A stretch of 64,000 bases of DNA from Algoriphagus limi (GCF_024919275.1 NZ_JANWGH010000003.1:595677-659676), one strand, 5' to 3'. Counted from the stretch's first letter, positions 17,423 through 25,712 are shown. Notes: generated by a model from the sequence alone, not told the origin. A program made the numbers and translations.

Positions 17423-18256
17423 TTAGTCTTGCCCCATGACTTTTTTAATAAATGCCACCGAAAGTGGGATTTGCTCAACCGATCGACTGCTTTCATCTTC
17501 AATCACTAAGTAAGCCGTACCCTGCTTTTGGGCTTCTTTGATGATTTTCTCAATTCCCACATCGCCTGTTCCCAAGACGACATTTGTTTCTACATCTCAA
17601 TGTCCATCATTGGAGTTTGGTGTTCCTATTTTTCTGTCCTTTAAGTGAAGCATGGGAAATTTTCCTTTGTGCTTTTTCATGATTTTCAAAGGGTCACCTC
17701 CTCCCATTTTCACCCAATACACGTCCATATTGAATGCGAAATTTTCAGCATTTTCAAGCATCCAATCCATCACCACTCCTTTTCCTGCAGGTGAAAATTC
17801 AAAGCCATGCGGATGATACAAGAGTGTGATTCCTTCTTTTTGAAAATCTTTTCCCACTTCATTGAAAAGTGCTGTGGCGACTTTGATCTCATCTAGAGAA
17901 ATGGGACCTTCCTGATGAGGTATCCAATAGCAAGTAGCATATTTTACGCCTTGCTTTTTCGCCTCCTGAATGATTGGGGTAGGATCTCTTAGTAATTGAT
18001 TATAGTCTGCACCAACTCCAACGATCCGTAGTCTGTTTTCTGCAAATAGTTGCTCATATTCAACTTCCGACAAATCGTATAGCCCGCCTCCTTCTATGGC
18101 ATGGATTCCCCAATCGGCGATCATTTCATAATACTTGACAGGATCTTGTGGCAATTGATTTCGAAGGGAATAAGTTTGAATGGCGATTTCCTGAGCAAAT
18201 GTTATTTGCATTAGGAAGAAAAGAAATGAGGATAGAGTCAGGCTTTTGAGTTTCAT
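17423..18256 (-). pseudogene. Sugar phosphate isomerase/epimerase interrupted by in-frame TGA
   Basis: The frame from the ATG at 18256 encodes a signal peptide (LTLSSFLFFLMQITFAQE) and an AP-endonuclease-2-like TIM barrel (IQTYSLRNQLPQDPV, HPHGFEFSPAGKG, FNMDVYWVKMGGGDP, MLHLKDRKIGTPN). A TGA at 17597-17599 stops it after 219 residues. Beyond it the same frame continues without any shift: DVETNVVLGTGDVGIEKI, then YLVIEDESSRSVEQIP, to a natural TAA at 17423-17425. The tail aligns with the C-terminus of the intact paralogue at 22671 (LGEGELDFPAILREA, MFIEDESEHELEALP). One base change therefore explains the lesion at codon 220 of 278. Without read-through the product lacks about 58 residues, including part of the barrel. 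Confidence 0.85.
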
Positions 18257-18443
18257 GGCTAATTTTTTTATAAGTTATTGATTCTTGCCTATTCTTAAAA
18301 ACCTTGCCTTTTGGACTACTATTAAATTATCTATGGTTTTTATAGCCCTATAAAAAATGAAATTTGGGTTTTTGAGATTGATTATTCTTTCTTCCTCAAT
18401 TTTCATTTGAATTCCATTTCGCTAACTTGAAAGAAACTACACT

Positions 18444-19484
18444 ATGAATTCGCGAAGGAATTTTATTCAAAAGACTTCCCTTTTTGGATTTGCTATGAGC
18501 CTAAAACCTGATTTTTCATTATTTGCTGCCCAAGACAAGATCTTAGGTCATGGAGATTTTCGTTACAAGTTGGATATGAATTGGGGGAATCTGGATCCCG
18601 ATAAGTATCCGGTGGTGAATTGTCATGAGATGGTTATGGATCGAAAAGGTAGAATGATTTTATTGACAGATGAGCCCCGCAATAATTTGATCATCTACGA
18701 CCAAAGTGGGAAACTATTGGGGACTTGGACCTTGGGGATGAAAGCGGCTCATGGTTTGACTTTGGTGGATGAAGGTGATGCAGAATACCTGTGGATAGTA
18801 GATAATGGTGGGCGAGTGGTGAAAACTACTTTGGATGGAACCATAGTAACTGAAATCGAGAATCCAATTCAAGAAGGCATTTATCAAGAAGGGATGCGGT
18901 GGACTCCTACCGAGACAGCTGTCGCTCCAAATGGTGATTTATATATAGCGGATGGTTATGGTTCCCAATTTTTCCTACACTATGATTCAAAAGGAAATTT
19001 TATAAGAAAATTTGGGGGTGATGGACATGGGGATGCTCAATTTAAAACTGCACATGGGATTGCAGTGGATCAAAGGGGAGGAGCCAAACCTACTTTGATT
19101 TGCACCTCGAGAGGGCATAATTCCTTTAAACGGTTTAGCATGGAGGGGGAATATTTGGAAACGATTTTTCTTCCTGGAGCTTTTGTTTGCCGACCTGTTA
19201 TTCATGGTGAAAATCTTTATGCTGGAGTATGCTGGTCCCGATTGAAGTATTTGGAGCAAATGGATAATTCAGGTTTTGTCACAATTCTGGATAAAGAGAA
19301 TAAGGTCGTGTCAAATCCAGGAGGAACAGCACCGGAATACCGAAATGGCGAACTTCAATTAATGGTGCAGTCCGAACCCATCTTTAAGCATTGCCATGAT
19401 GTTTGTATAGATCAGGATGAGAATATCTATGTCTGTCAGTGGAATGCTGGGAAAACTTATCCGATTAAATTAACTAGAGTTTAG
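18444..19484 (+). CDS. Tat-exported NHL/six-bladed beta-propeller protein
   Basis: 346 residues. The N-terminus SRRNFIQKTSLFGFAMS fits a twin-arginine signal (RR-x-F-I-x-K), so the folded protein is probably exported. The rest is a run of propeller blades of NHL type: YPVVNCHEMVMDRKGRMILL, NNLIIYDQSGKLLGTW, TAVAPNGDLYIADGYG, FIRKFGGDGHGDAQFKTAHG, VCIDQDENIYVCQWNAGKTY. Such propellers occur as lyases or as sugar-binding and scaffolding proteins; the catalytic role here is unknown. It lies near the sugar isomerase and GMC oxidoreductase genes, hinting at periplasmic sugar processing. The VOC gene starts 30 bp downstream. Confidence 0.8.
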   Translation: MNSRRNFIQKTSLFGFAMSLKPDFSLFAAQDKILGHGDFRYKLDMNWGNLDPDKYPVVNCHEMVMDRKGRMILLTDEPRNNLIIYDQSGKLLGTWTLGMKAAHGLTLVDEGDAEYLWIVDNGGRVVKTTLDGTIVTEIENPIQEGIYQEGMRWTPTETAVAPNGDLYIADGYGSQFFLHYDSKGNFIRKFGGDGHGDAQFKTAHGIAVDQRGGAKPTLICTSRGHNSFKRFSMEGEYLETIFLPGAFVCRPVIHGENLYAGVCWSRLKYLEQMDNSGFVTILDKENKVVSNPGGTAPEYRNGELQLMVQSEPIFKHCHDVCIDQDENIYVCQWNAGKTYPIKLTRV

Positions 19485-19514
19485 AATCAAGTTTTTCACC
19501 AAACCCACGGATTC

Positions 19515-19895
19515 ATGAAATCAGTAAAAATTGCTTGGTTTGAAATTCCTGTAGAAGATATGAGTAGGGCGATTAAATTCTATGAGAAAGTTTTTGATTG
19601 CCAGCTGGATTTTCAGGATCTTGGAGATTTTAAAGTGGCTTTGTTTCCAGTTGAAAGTGGGAGTGAAGGAGCTTCCGGCAGCCTTGTTTATCACAAAGAG
19701 TTCTATACACCCAGTGCTAATAAAGGAAACTTGATTTATTTCCAGACTGAAGATTGTGGGGAGGAATTAAGTAGAGTAGAGGAAGCTGGAGGAAAGGTTA
19801 TGATTTCCAAGCGTCAAATAAATCCCGAGCTGGGTTTTATGGGAGTATTTATAGATTCAGAAGGGAATCGTATTGGTATTAGATCCAAATCTTAA
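19515..19895 (+). CDS. VOC (glyoxalase/bleomycin-resistance fold) family protein
   Basis: 126 residues, one VOC module pair. It begins KIAWFEIPVEDMSRAIKFYEKVF, the classic first beta-alpha-beta unit. A second unit spans LIYFQTEDCGEELSRVEEAGG to MGVFIDSEGNRIGIRS, with the Glu/Asp metal-side positions near the end. Family members are small metal-dependent or non-enzymatic proteins; the substrate is unknown. It lies 30 bp after the propeller gene and is probably co-transcribed. About 1 kb without a protein gene follows. Confidence 0.85.
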   Translation: MKSVKIAWFEIPVEDMSRAIKFYEKVFDCQLDFQDLGDFKVALFPVESGSEGASGSLVYHKEFYTPSANKGNLIYFQTEDCGEELSRVEEAGGKVMISKRQINPELGFMGVFIDSEGNRIGIRSKS

Positions 19896-20052
19896 GCTCC
19901 GGGATATTTTTAAAAGCGAGTTGGATTTTCCCGGTAACTCTTTCAATCAAAGAAATAGCAGTCTACAGATAAATTATTTTTGGGATTGAATAGATCTGTT
20001 CGATCCTTAGGCAACCAAAACACTCATAATTTTAATGGGATAATGCGTTTTT

Positions 20053-20078
20053 GCTGATGGAAATCAGCTATTATTTTT
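20053..20078 (+). terminator. Possible terminator downstream of the VOC gene
   Basis: GCTGAT, loop GGAA, ATCAGC, then TATTATTTTT. A 6-bp stem with an imperfect T-tract, about 160 bp after the VOC stop and upstream of the structured-RNA promoter. Confidence 0.4.
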
Positions 20079-20172
20079 CAATTGTGGATAAGTAACAGAA
20101 TTTTGTTTATAAGCTGTTGAAATCATATATATTTTGTTGTGATAAATTGTGGGAAAATAAAATTTTAAATAG

Positions 20173-20203
20173 TTGGAAAGTAAGGAAATCTTGCTCAACT
20201 TTG
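20173..20203 (+). promoter_or_regulatory. Candidate promoter of the structured RNA
   Basis: TTG at 20173-20175, a 20-bp spacer, then CAACTTTG at 20196-20203, one mismatch from the Bacteroidota -7 element TAnnTTTG. It predicts a start near 20210-20215, just before the first hairpin. Confidence 0.45.
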
Positions 20204-20212
20204 ATATTACCA

Positions 20213-20813
20213 AGTGAGAGATAAATGGTCGGAAAACGTTCCGGATCTTGGTTTGACAGTTTGGGATCAGGCACAAAGGGGAATTATCGAAAGATAAATT
20301 TCTGAAACGGACTACCGCAGAAGTGCTATCAGGATGAGTTGAGTTTGAGAAAAATCTTCGGATTTACTCAAATTTCTGTCGCTGCTACTGGCTGATGATT
20401 CAGTCGAGCTTCTTGTCGGTCTTAGATCGATAACGTTGCGAGCATGGCAGATTAATCAGCGTACAGAGAAGCTTCGGCTTCAATGTCATCTGGCACAAAG
20501 GAGATATTTCGAAAGAAATACTTGAAACGGGTTACCGCAGAAGTGTCATTAGATCCACCCATTCGAAAATCGAAAGATTTTCCTGGGCTTCAGGTGTGAA
20601 GGGCAGCGTTTTTCGAAACAAAGCTGAGACGGGCAACCGCAGAAACACGACATGATGTTCGGTTGGGAATACTCTTCGGAGTAGCTTCAAATTGAAGGTT
20701 TCCTGCTGCTTGACAGATGGAGCCACGAACTGTAGCTTGGCGCAGTTTAACAATTTCGGTTGTTGGATTGTGGAACGGGAAGTAATCGAAAGGTTGCTTC
20801 CCGTTTTTGTTTT
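20213..20813 (+). ncRNA. Large structured RNA with a threefold repeated tetraloop-rich domain (class not recognised)
   Basis: No protein frame fits here, but helices crowd the plus strand. Three related modules lie at about 20265-20330, 20488-20554 and 20594-20648. Each holds a purine-rich AAGG, an internal hairpin, GARACGG, a CGG-tetranucleotide-CCG hairpin (loops ACTA, GTTA, GCAA) and the invariant ACCGCAGAA, closed by an outer helix: GCAC/GTGC, TGGCAC/GTGTCA and GTGT/ACAC. Internal hairpins are TTATC-GAAA-GATAA and TATTTC-GAAA-GAAATA in modules 1 and 2. Further hairpins: CGGAA-AACG-TTCCG (20230), AAATC-TTCG-GATTT (20352), GAAGC-TTCG-GCTTC (20468), GAAAATC-GAAA-GATTTTC (20565), TACTC-TTCG-GAGTA (20670). 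Changed but still paired bases argue for conserved RNA. A candidate promoter and a strong terminator frame about 600 nt. I find no RNase P, tmRNA or 4.5S signature; function is unknown. Confidence 0.75.
20775..20813 (+). terminator. Strong rho-independent terminator ending the structured RNA
   Basis: The stem is ACGGGAAGTAATC with GGTTGCTTCCCGT (13 pairs, counting G-U), capped by a GAAA tetraloop and followed by TTTTTGTTTT. The T-tract orientation fixes the transcript on the plus strand. Confidence 0.85.
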
Positions 20814-20936
20814 AAAGGCTATTGAATGATTCATTTTTTGCTTCAAAGTATTTTTCTACCTTTTATATCCATTTAACTGGAATATTTATCTGGTTTTATT
20901 TTGCTTTTGCCATATTTCATTTCAATCAAACAGAAA

Positions 20937-22640
20937 ATGTCTAATCTCAACCTGAAAGCCCAAGCCCAAAATACCTATGATGCCATTGTAATCGGATCGG
21001 GAGCAAGTGGAGGCTGGGCAGCAAAAGAACTTTGTGAAAACGGTTTGAAAACCTTGGTGTTGGAAAGAGGGCGCATGGTTCGGCATATTGAGGATTATCC
21101 TACAGCTTCTAAAGCACCTTGGGAATTTGAATTTCGGGGTACTGTCCCAATTGAGAAACGTTCGGGAATAGGTGCTGCCAGATGGGGAAGGGAAGAGACT
21201 ATGCATTGGGCTTTGGCTGAAGATGAGCAACCTTACATAGAGGAAAAGCCTTTCCGATGGTTTAGAGGGTACCATGTCGGAGGAAAATCCCTGCTTTGGG
21301 CTCGAGGAACACAGCGTTGGTCTGATTTTGATTTAGAAGGCCCGGCTCGTGATGGCTATGCAGTGGATTGGCCTATTCGATATAAAGATTTGGAACCTTG
21401 GTATAAGCATGTTGAGACCTTTGTTGGGTTCTGTGGCTCGAAGGATGGCTTAGATGTCCTTCCCGATCAGATTGTTCAGCCAGGCTTTGAATTAAGCTGC
21501 GTCGAAAAGTACTACAGTGAGCAACTCAAGAAGATTTATGGAGACCGTTATCTGATTCAGGGTAGATGTGCTCATTTGACCGATCCGCAGGAAATCCACA
21601 AGCAGCAAGGTAGAAATAAGTGTCAGCATCAAAATATGTGTAATCGAGGCTGTATTTATGGAGGATACTTTTCAGCAAATGCAGCTACTTTACCTTGGGC
21701 TGAGAAAACCGGAAATTTGACAGTTCGTCCAGATTCTGTCGTAGAATCCATTATATATGAAGAGGAAAAAGGCAAGGCAATCGGTGTTCGAATTATCGAT
21801 CGCCTTACCAAAGAAGCCATGGAGTTTTACTCTAAGATCATTTTTGTCAATGCTTCCACGATTAATACGAATGCCATTTTATTGAACTCAAAATCTTCGA
21901 GGTTTCCTAATGGATTGGGAAATGACAATGGCTTGATGGGAAAATTTATGGCTTGTCATAATTACCGTGGCAAAGGCTATGCTACTTTCGAAGGCTTTTT
22001 AGACCAAGCTACCGAAGGAAGACATCCAGGTCATGCCTATGTGCCGAGATTTAGAAATGTCTATAAACAAGAGACTGATTTTTTGAGAGGATATGCTATA
22101 GGAATGTCTGGAAGTAGAAGAATCGATTCCGACACCTCTGGGATTGGTCACCAATTGAGAGATAATCTTCTGAATAGAAAATATGGAGTTTGGGGAATGG
22201 CAGCTTGGATGCAAGGGGAGGTTGTCCCGATCGAATCCAATCATATGCGACTCAGCGAATCTGAAACCGACAAATATGGAATTCCTAAAATCGTTATGTC
22301 TGTGGAATGGACTGAGAATGATGATAAGATGACAGAAGATTTCCTCCAGCAGCAATATGAAATGTATGAGCGCATGGGATTCACTAATATTGATGTGAGC
22401 GATTCGGGAGCACCTCCGGGATCGGATATTCATGAAATGGGAGGTGTCCGAATGGGAAAAGATCCTAAAACATCCTTATTAAATAAACACAATCAATTGC
22501 ATGCTTGCCCAAATGTGTTTGTGACTGACGGAGCTTGTATGACAAGTACTAGTACACAAAATCCTACCTTGATGTTTATGACTTTGACAGCAAGAGCAGC
22601 AAATTATGCCGTGGAGGAATTAAAAAAGATGAACTTATAA
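20937..22640 (+). CDS. GMC family oxidoreductase (sugar/gluconate dehydrogenase-like)
   Basis: About 567 residues from the ATG at 20937; an in-frame TTG at 20901 gives an unlikely 12-residue extension. The FAD-binding motif VIGSGASGGWAAKEL lies near the N-terminus. YHVGGKSLLWARGTQRWSDFD matches the GMC signature. The C-terminal HEMGGVRMGKDP and CPNVFVTDGACMTSTSTQNPT carry the catalytic-site region. A cysteine cluster (CQHQNMCNRGC, C-x5-C-x3-C) sits mid-protein. Relatives oxidise sugars or polyols, often with a small Tat-exported partner subunit that is not seen here. No signal peptide is visible. The isomerase/epimerase gene follows after 30 bp, suggesting co-transcription. Confidence 0.9.
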   Translation: MSNLNLKAQAQNTYDAIVIGSGASGGWAAKELCENGLKTLVLERGRMVRHIEDYPTASKAPWEFEFRGTVPIEKRSGIGAARWGREETMHWALAEDEQPYIEEKPFRWFRGYHVGGKSLLWARGTQRWSDFDLEGPARDGYAVDWPIRYKDLEPWYKHVETFVGFCGSKDGLDVLPDQIVQPGFELSCVEKYYSEQLKKIYGDRYLIQGRCAHLTDPQEIHKQQGRNKCQHQNMCNRGCIYGGYFSANAATLPWAEKTGNLTVRPDSVVESIIYEEEKGKAIGVRIIDRLTKEAMEFYSKIIFVNASTINTNAILLNSKSSRFPNGLGNDNGLMGKFMACHNYRGKGYATFEGFLDQATEGRHPGHAYVPRFRNVYKQETDFLRGYAIGMSGSRRIDSDTSGIGHQLRDNLLNRKYGVWGMAAWMQGEVVPIESNHMRLSESETDKYGIPKIVMSVEWTENDDKMTEDFLQQQYEMYERMGFTNIDVSDSGAPPGSDIHEMGGVRMGKDPKTSLLNKHNQLHACPNVFVTDGACMTSTSTQNPTLMFMTLTARAANYAVEELKKMNL

Positions 22641-22670
22641 ATAGTTGTATCATACTAAAATACCCGAACT

Positions 22671-23537
22671 ATGAAGAATTATTGGATACTTATTCCAATC
22701 CTATTTGTCTATTCATTAATGCCTAATTCTTCGAAAGCCCAACAGAAAGGAGACCCCATGTTTCAGGTGCCATTGGGTATTGCCTCCTACACCTTTCGAA
22801 ATCATTGGGAAAATGGAGTGGAGGAGACGCTTGATATTATTCAAAGCTTAGGATTTACTGAATTTGAAGGCGGTGCTCCAGGGGGTGTAAATGCAGAAGA
22901 TTTTAAGCAAATGTGTGCGGAAAGAGGAATCACGATTCCTTCAACCGGAACTGGATTTGAGCAATTGGAAAAAGATCCTCAGGCAGTAGCTGATCGGGCA
23001 AAAGCCCTGGGAGCTAGTTATGTCATGTGCGCATGGATTCCACATAAGGTTGGGCAGTTTTCAAAGGTAGATGCGGATCGAGCAATACAGGTTTTCAATC
23101 AAGCCGGGAAAGTCCTGAAAGAAAATGGGATTACTTTCAAATATCACGTCCATGGATATGAATTCCAGCCTTACGAGGATGCGACTTTATTGGAATATTT
23201 AATTGAAAATACCGATTCGAATTTTGTCAAGTTGCAAATGGATGTGATGTGGACGCATTTTGGAGGAGGAGATCCGGCAGGCTTGCTTCGAAAGTACGGT
23301 GATCGATGGGTGTCCTTGCATTTGAAAGATTTTAAAAAGGGTGCTCCTAAAAATTTAACTGGATTGACTGGGCCTGAAAATGATGTTCCATTAGGGGAAG
23401 GTGAATTGGATTTTCCAGCTATTTTAAGAGAAGCAAATCGAATTGGTATCAAACATATGTTTATTGAAGATGAGAGTGAGCATGAATTAGAGGCTCTTCC
23501 AAAAAGTATCGCTTACTTAAAAAGCCTGAGGTATTGA
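22671..23537 (+). CDS. Sugar phosphate isomerase/epimerase (exported TIM barrel)
   Basis: 288 residues with an N-terminal signal (ILIPILFVYSLMPNSSKAQQ). The AP-endonuclease-2-like TIM barrel shows VPLGIASYTFRNHWENGVEE, FTEFEGGAPGG, KYHVHGYEFQPYEDATLLE, QMDVMWTHFGGGDP, SLHLKDFKKG and MFIEDESEHELEALP; the His, Asp and Glu residues are candidate metal ligands. It is the intact paralogue of the pseudogene at 17423-18256. It lies directly downstream of the GMC oxidoreductase, so a joint oxidation-isomerisation of a sugar in the periplasm is plausible. The true substrate is unknown. Confidence 0.87.
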   Translation: MKNYWILIPILFVYSLMPNSSKAQQKGDPMFQVPLGIASYTFRNHWENGVEETLDIIQSLGFTEFEGGAPGGVNAEDFKQMCAERGITIPSTGTGFEQLEKDPQAVADRAKALGASYVMCAWIPHKVGQFSKVDADRAIQVFNQAGKVLKENGITFKYHVHGYEFQPYEDATLLEYLIENTDSNFVKLQMDVMWTHFGGGDPAGLLRKYGDRWVSLHLKDFKKGAPKNLTGLTGPENDVPLGEGELDFPAILREANRIGIKHMFIEDESEHELEALPKSIAYLKSLRY

Positions 23538-23783
23538 TTGCTTTTAATTTTCCTTCTTATTGGATGATTTTAAGAGTGTTTATCAGAAAAGAAAGAAATG
23601 AAATACTGTTGCAAAGAATCTTGAAAGAAATTCTTTTTGATTTCGAAAAAAAATCCGAACCTTAGGGGCGAGTTAAGAAAGTTTAATGTTCGATTAGATA
23701 TACTGAAATCCTTCCGTTCATGTAAAAATTGCCTAATTCAGTGCTTAAATGCTGAATTTTTCAAAAAAATCTAAAAGAACTCA
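23538..23783. other. Intergenic stretch upstream of the exb operon
   Basis: About 340 bp separate the isomerase stop from the exbB start. Apart from the promoter at 23784-23815 I see AT-rich sequence with no ORF, convincing hairpin or repeat. Confidence 0.6.
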
Positions 23784-23815
23784 TTGTTTTTTGAAGCCAA
23801 AAAATGATAACTTTA
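23784..23815 (+). promoter_or_regulatory. Bacteroidota-type promoter of the exb operon
   Basis: TTG at 23784-23786, a 21-bp spacer, and TAACTTTA at 23808-23815 (one mismatch from TAnnTTTG). It implies a leader of roughly 55 nt before exbB at 23878. Confidence 0.55.
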
Positions 23816-23877
23816 AAACTCGATTTTAATTTAGAAACCATTTAACCTTTATCAAAAGTCTATTTAAAATTCACATT

Positions 23878-24687
23878 ATGAGAAAGTTAATCGCTTTGTT
23901 CATGCTGGCAGGTATCTTGTTTGCACCTGTTTTCGCTAACGCACAAGAAGCAGAAGCCGATAGTGCGGCTCAAGAAGAAACAACACCAGTAGCAGAGGAG
24001 CCTGCTGCATCTCCTATGATCGTCGATGACGAAATTGTAGCAGAGGAGCAAAGCTTCCACCAGGTGGTAAAAGAGAAGTTCATCGAAGGTGACCCTGTCT
24101 TCATGACTCCGGTATTGATCTGTTTGATCCTAGGTCTTGCCGTAGCTTTGGAAAGAATCATCACCTTGAACCTTTCAACCACCAATACAAAGAAGCTTCT
24201 TGCTAAAGTTGAGGACGCATTGTCTTCCGGAGGTGTAGAAGCTGCTAAAGAAGTAACCAAAAGCACTAAAGGACCTGTTGCTTCCATCTTTACGCAAGGT
24301 TTGATGAGATACTCTGAGGGTATCGAAATGGTAGAGAAGTCTATCATTGCTTATGGATCCGTTGAAATGGGCCGTTTGGAAAAAGGTCTTGTATGGATTT
24401 CCCTATTCATCTCACTTGCTCCAATGCTTGGTTTCATGGGTACGGTAATTGGTATGATCGGTGCATTCGACTCTATCGAAGCAGCTGGTGATATCTCTCC
24501 ATCCCTTGTAGCTGGTGGTATTAAGATCGCCCTTTTGACTACCGTAGCAGGTTTGATTGTTGCGATCATCCTTCAGTTGTTCTACAACTACTGTGTGGCT
24601 AAAATCGATTCTTTGGTAAATGACATGGAAGATGCTTCTATCTCTTTGGTAGACATCCTTGTGAAGCACAAGTTGACTGGTAAGTAA
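23878..24687 (+). CDS. exbB: MotA/TolQ/ExbB proton channel family protein
   Basis: 269 residues. A cleavable signal (LIALFMLAGILFAPVFANAQ) and an acidic Ala/Glu-rich linker precede the channel, an arrangement common in Bacteroidota ExbB. Three membrane helices follow (about 75-95, 160-185, 205-235). They include WISLFISLAPMLGFMGTVIGMIGAF and GGIKIALLTTVAGLIVAIILQ, the conserved TolQ/ExbB pore helices with the functional Thr. It uses proton flow to drive TonB-dependent uptake. It is the first gene of a four-gene operon with a small membrane protein and two ExbD proteins. Confidence 0.93.
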   Translation: MRKLIALFMLAGILFAPVFANAQEAEADSAAQEETTPVAEEPAASPMIVDDEIVAEEQSFHQVVKEKFIEGDPVFMTPVLICLILGLAVALERIITLNLSTTNTKKLLAKVEDALSSGGVEAAKEVTKSTKGPVASIFTQGLMRYSEGIEMVEKSIIAYGSVEMGRLEKGLVWISLFISLAPMLGFMGTVIGMIGAFDSIEAAGDISPSLVAGGIKIALLTTVAGLIVAIILQLFYNYCVAKIDSLVNDMEDASISLVDILVKHKLTGK

Positions 24688-24747
24688 TTTCCAGTTATTC
24701 CGAGTACCAATTAATTTAATTAGTCAAACTCCAAAGAAGAAACAATT

Positions 24748-25077
24748 ATGGATACTTATGACATTTTCCTATACGTTGGATATGGCCTAGTCATCTTCGG
24801 TGCTTTCTTCGCGATTGTTATGCCTTTAATCAAGTCATTGGACAATCCGAAATCTTTGCTGAAGACTGTCGTGGGGATCATTGCCATCGCAGTGTTGTTC
24901 TTCATTGCTTATTCAGTATCAAGCAATGAGGTACTTCCAAAATTCGAAGCAGAACCCTTTAACTTGACTCCTACAGGTTCACAATTTGTGGGAGGTATGT
25001 TGATCACCACCTACGTATTGGCTATCATTGCTCTTGTAGGTATTGTATTTACTGAATTGAATAAAGCTATTAAGTAA
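24748..25077 (+). CDS. Small three-helix membrane protein of the exb operon
   Basis: 109 residues, not recognised as a named family. Three hydrophobic helices are visible: about 8-28 (LYVGYGLVIFGAFFAIVMPL), 39-58 (LLKTVVGIIAIAVLFFIAYS) and 83-104 (GMLITTYVLAIIALVGIVFTEL). A periplasmic or cytoplasmic loop of about 24 residues lies between helices 2 and 3. It sits between exbB and exbD with 60-bp and 2-bp gaps, so it is certainly part of the operon and may be an accessory subunit of the ExbB/D motor. No catalytic motif is visible. Confidence 0.85.
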   Translation: MDTYDIFLYVGYGLVIFGAFFAIVMPLIKSLDNPKSLLKTVVGIIAIAVLFFIAYSVSSNEVLPKFEAEPFNLTPTGSQFVGGMLITTYVLAIIALVGIVFTELNKAIK

Positions 25078-25079
25078 TT

Positions 25080-25712
25080 ATGGCTAAAGGTAAAAGCAGA
25101 ATGAGTCAGGAAGTTAACGCAGGATCCATGGCGGATATCGCCTTCCTGTTGTTGATTTTCTTTCTCGTGACGACAACGATCGCTTCGGACAAGGGTATTT
25201 TGAACGTCCTTCCACCGAAGTTAGATCCGAATAATCCCCCACCAGAAATCGACAAAAACGAGCGAAACATCTTTACCATCCTGGTAAACGCTAATGACGA
25301 TTTGCTAGTTGAGGGTGAGTATCGCGAGAGTGCTGATGGTTTGGACGAAGAGATCAAGATGTTTGTCTTGAATTTTGCTGCACCCGATGAGGATGCACAA
25401 GCTTTGTTCAACTCACTTCCGGCATCTCTACGTGCTCAGGCTAAAAGAGATCCTGAATCATCCGATCACCCTGGTGAAGCGGTAGTTTCCATCAAAACAA
25501 ACCGTGGTACTTCTTATGAGAAATTCTTAGAAGTATTCGATTTGGCTAAAAAGGCATACTTCGACATTTATGCGGAGCGTGTTAATTTAGATACCGATGA
25601 GTACCGAACTTTGACAGGTAAAGATGAGGCCGAAGAGGCATTGATCGATAAAGGAAAAGAAGGAATCCCAATGGCGATTTCTATTGCAGAACCTGATAAA
25701 ATCGGTAGTTGA
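25080..25712 (+). CDS. exbD: ExbD/TolR biopolymer transport protein (long form)
   Basis: 210 residues. A short basic cytoplasmic tail leads into AGSMADIAFLLLIFFLVTTTI, the ExbD helix with its essential membrane Asp. The periplasmic part is longer than in classical ExbD (about 140 residues), with an acidic insert (AAPDEDAQALFNSLPASLR) before the typical VVSIKTNRGTSYEKFLEVFDLAKKAY. It works with ExbB and TonB in energising outer-membrane uptake. The second exbD begins 1 bp after its stop. Confidence 0.92.
   Translation: MAKGKSRMSQEVNAGSMADIAFLLLIFFLVTTTIASDKGILNVLPPKLDPNNPPPEIDKNERNIFTILVNANDDLLVEGEYRESADGLDEEIKMFVLNFAAPDEDAQALFNSLPASLRAQAKRDPESSDHPGEAVVSIKTNRGTSYEKFLEVFDLAKKAYFDIYAERVNLDTDEYRTLTGKDEAEEALIDKGKEGIPMAISIAEPDKIGS

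Noticed and set aside
17597-17599. TGA as a selenocysteine codon
   Set aside because: No conserved Cys is expected at this place in the family, the site is not in the catalytic motifs, and no SECIS-like hairpin stands out just downstream.
20064-20276. 70-residue minus-strand ORF before the structured RNA
   Set aside because: No domain, no context, and overlaps the RNA promoter and first hairpin.
20213-20813. RNase P RNA, tmRNA or 4.5S RNA
   Set aside because: The universally conserved sequence blocks of these RNAs are absent, and none has three repeated domains of this kind.
20532-20846. 104-residue minus-strand ORF covering the end of the structured RNA
   Set aside because: Low-complexity translation with no family features; the opposite strand carries the terminator and covarying helices.
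21999-22433. 144-residue antisense ORF inside the GMC gene
   Set aside because: Lies opposite the conserved C-terminal GMC motifs and has no start context or family features.
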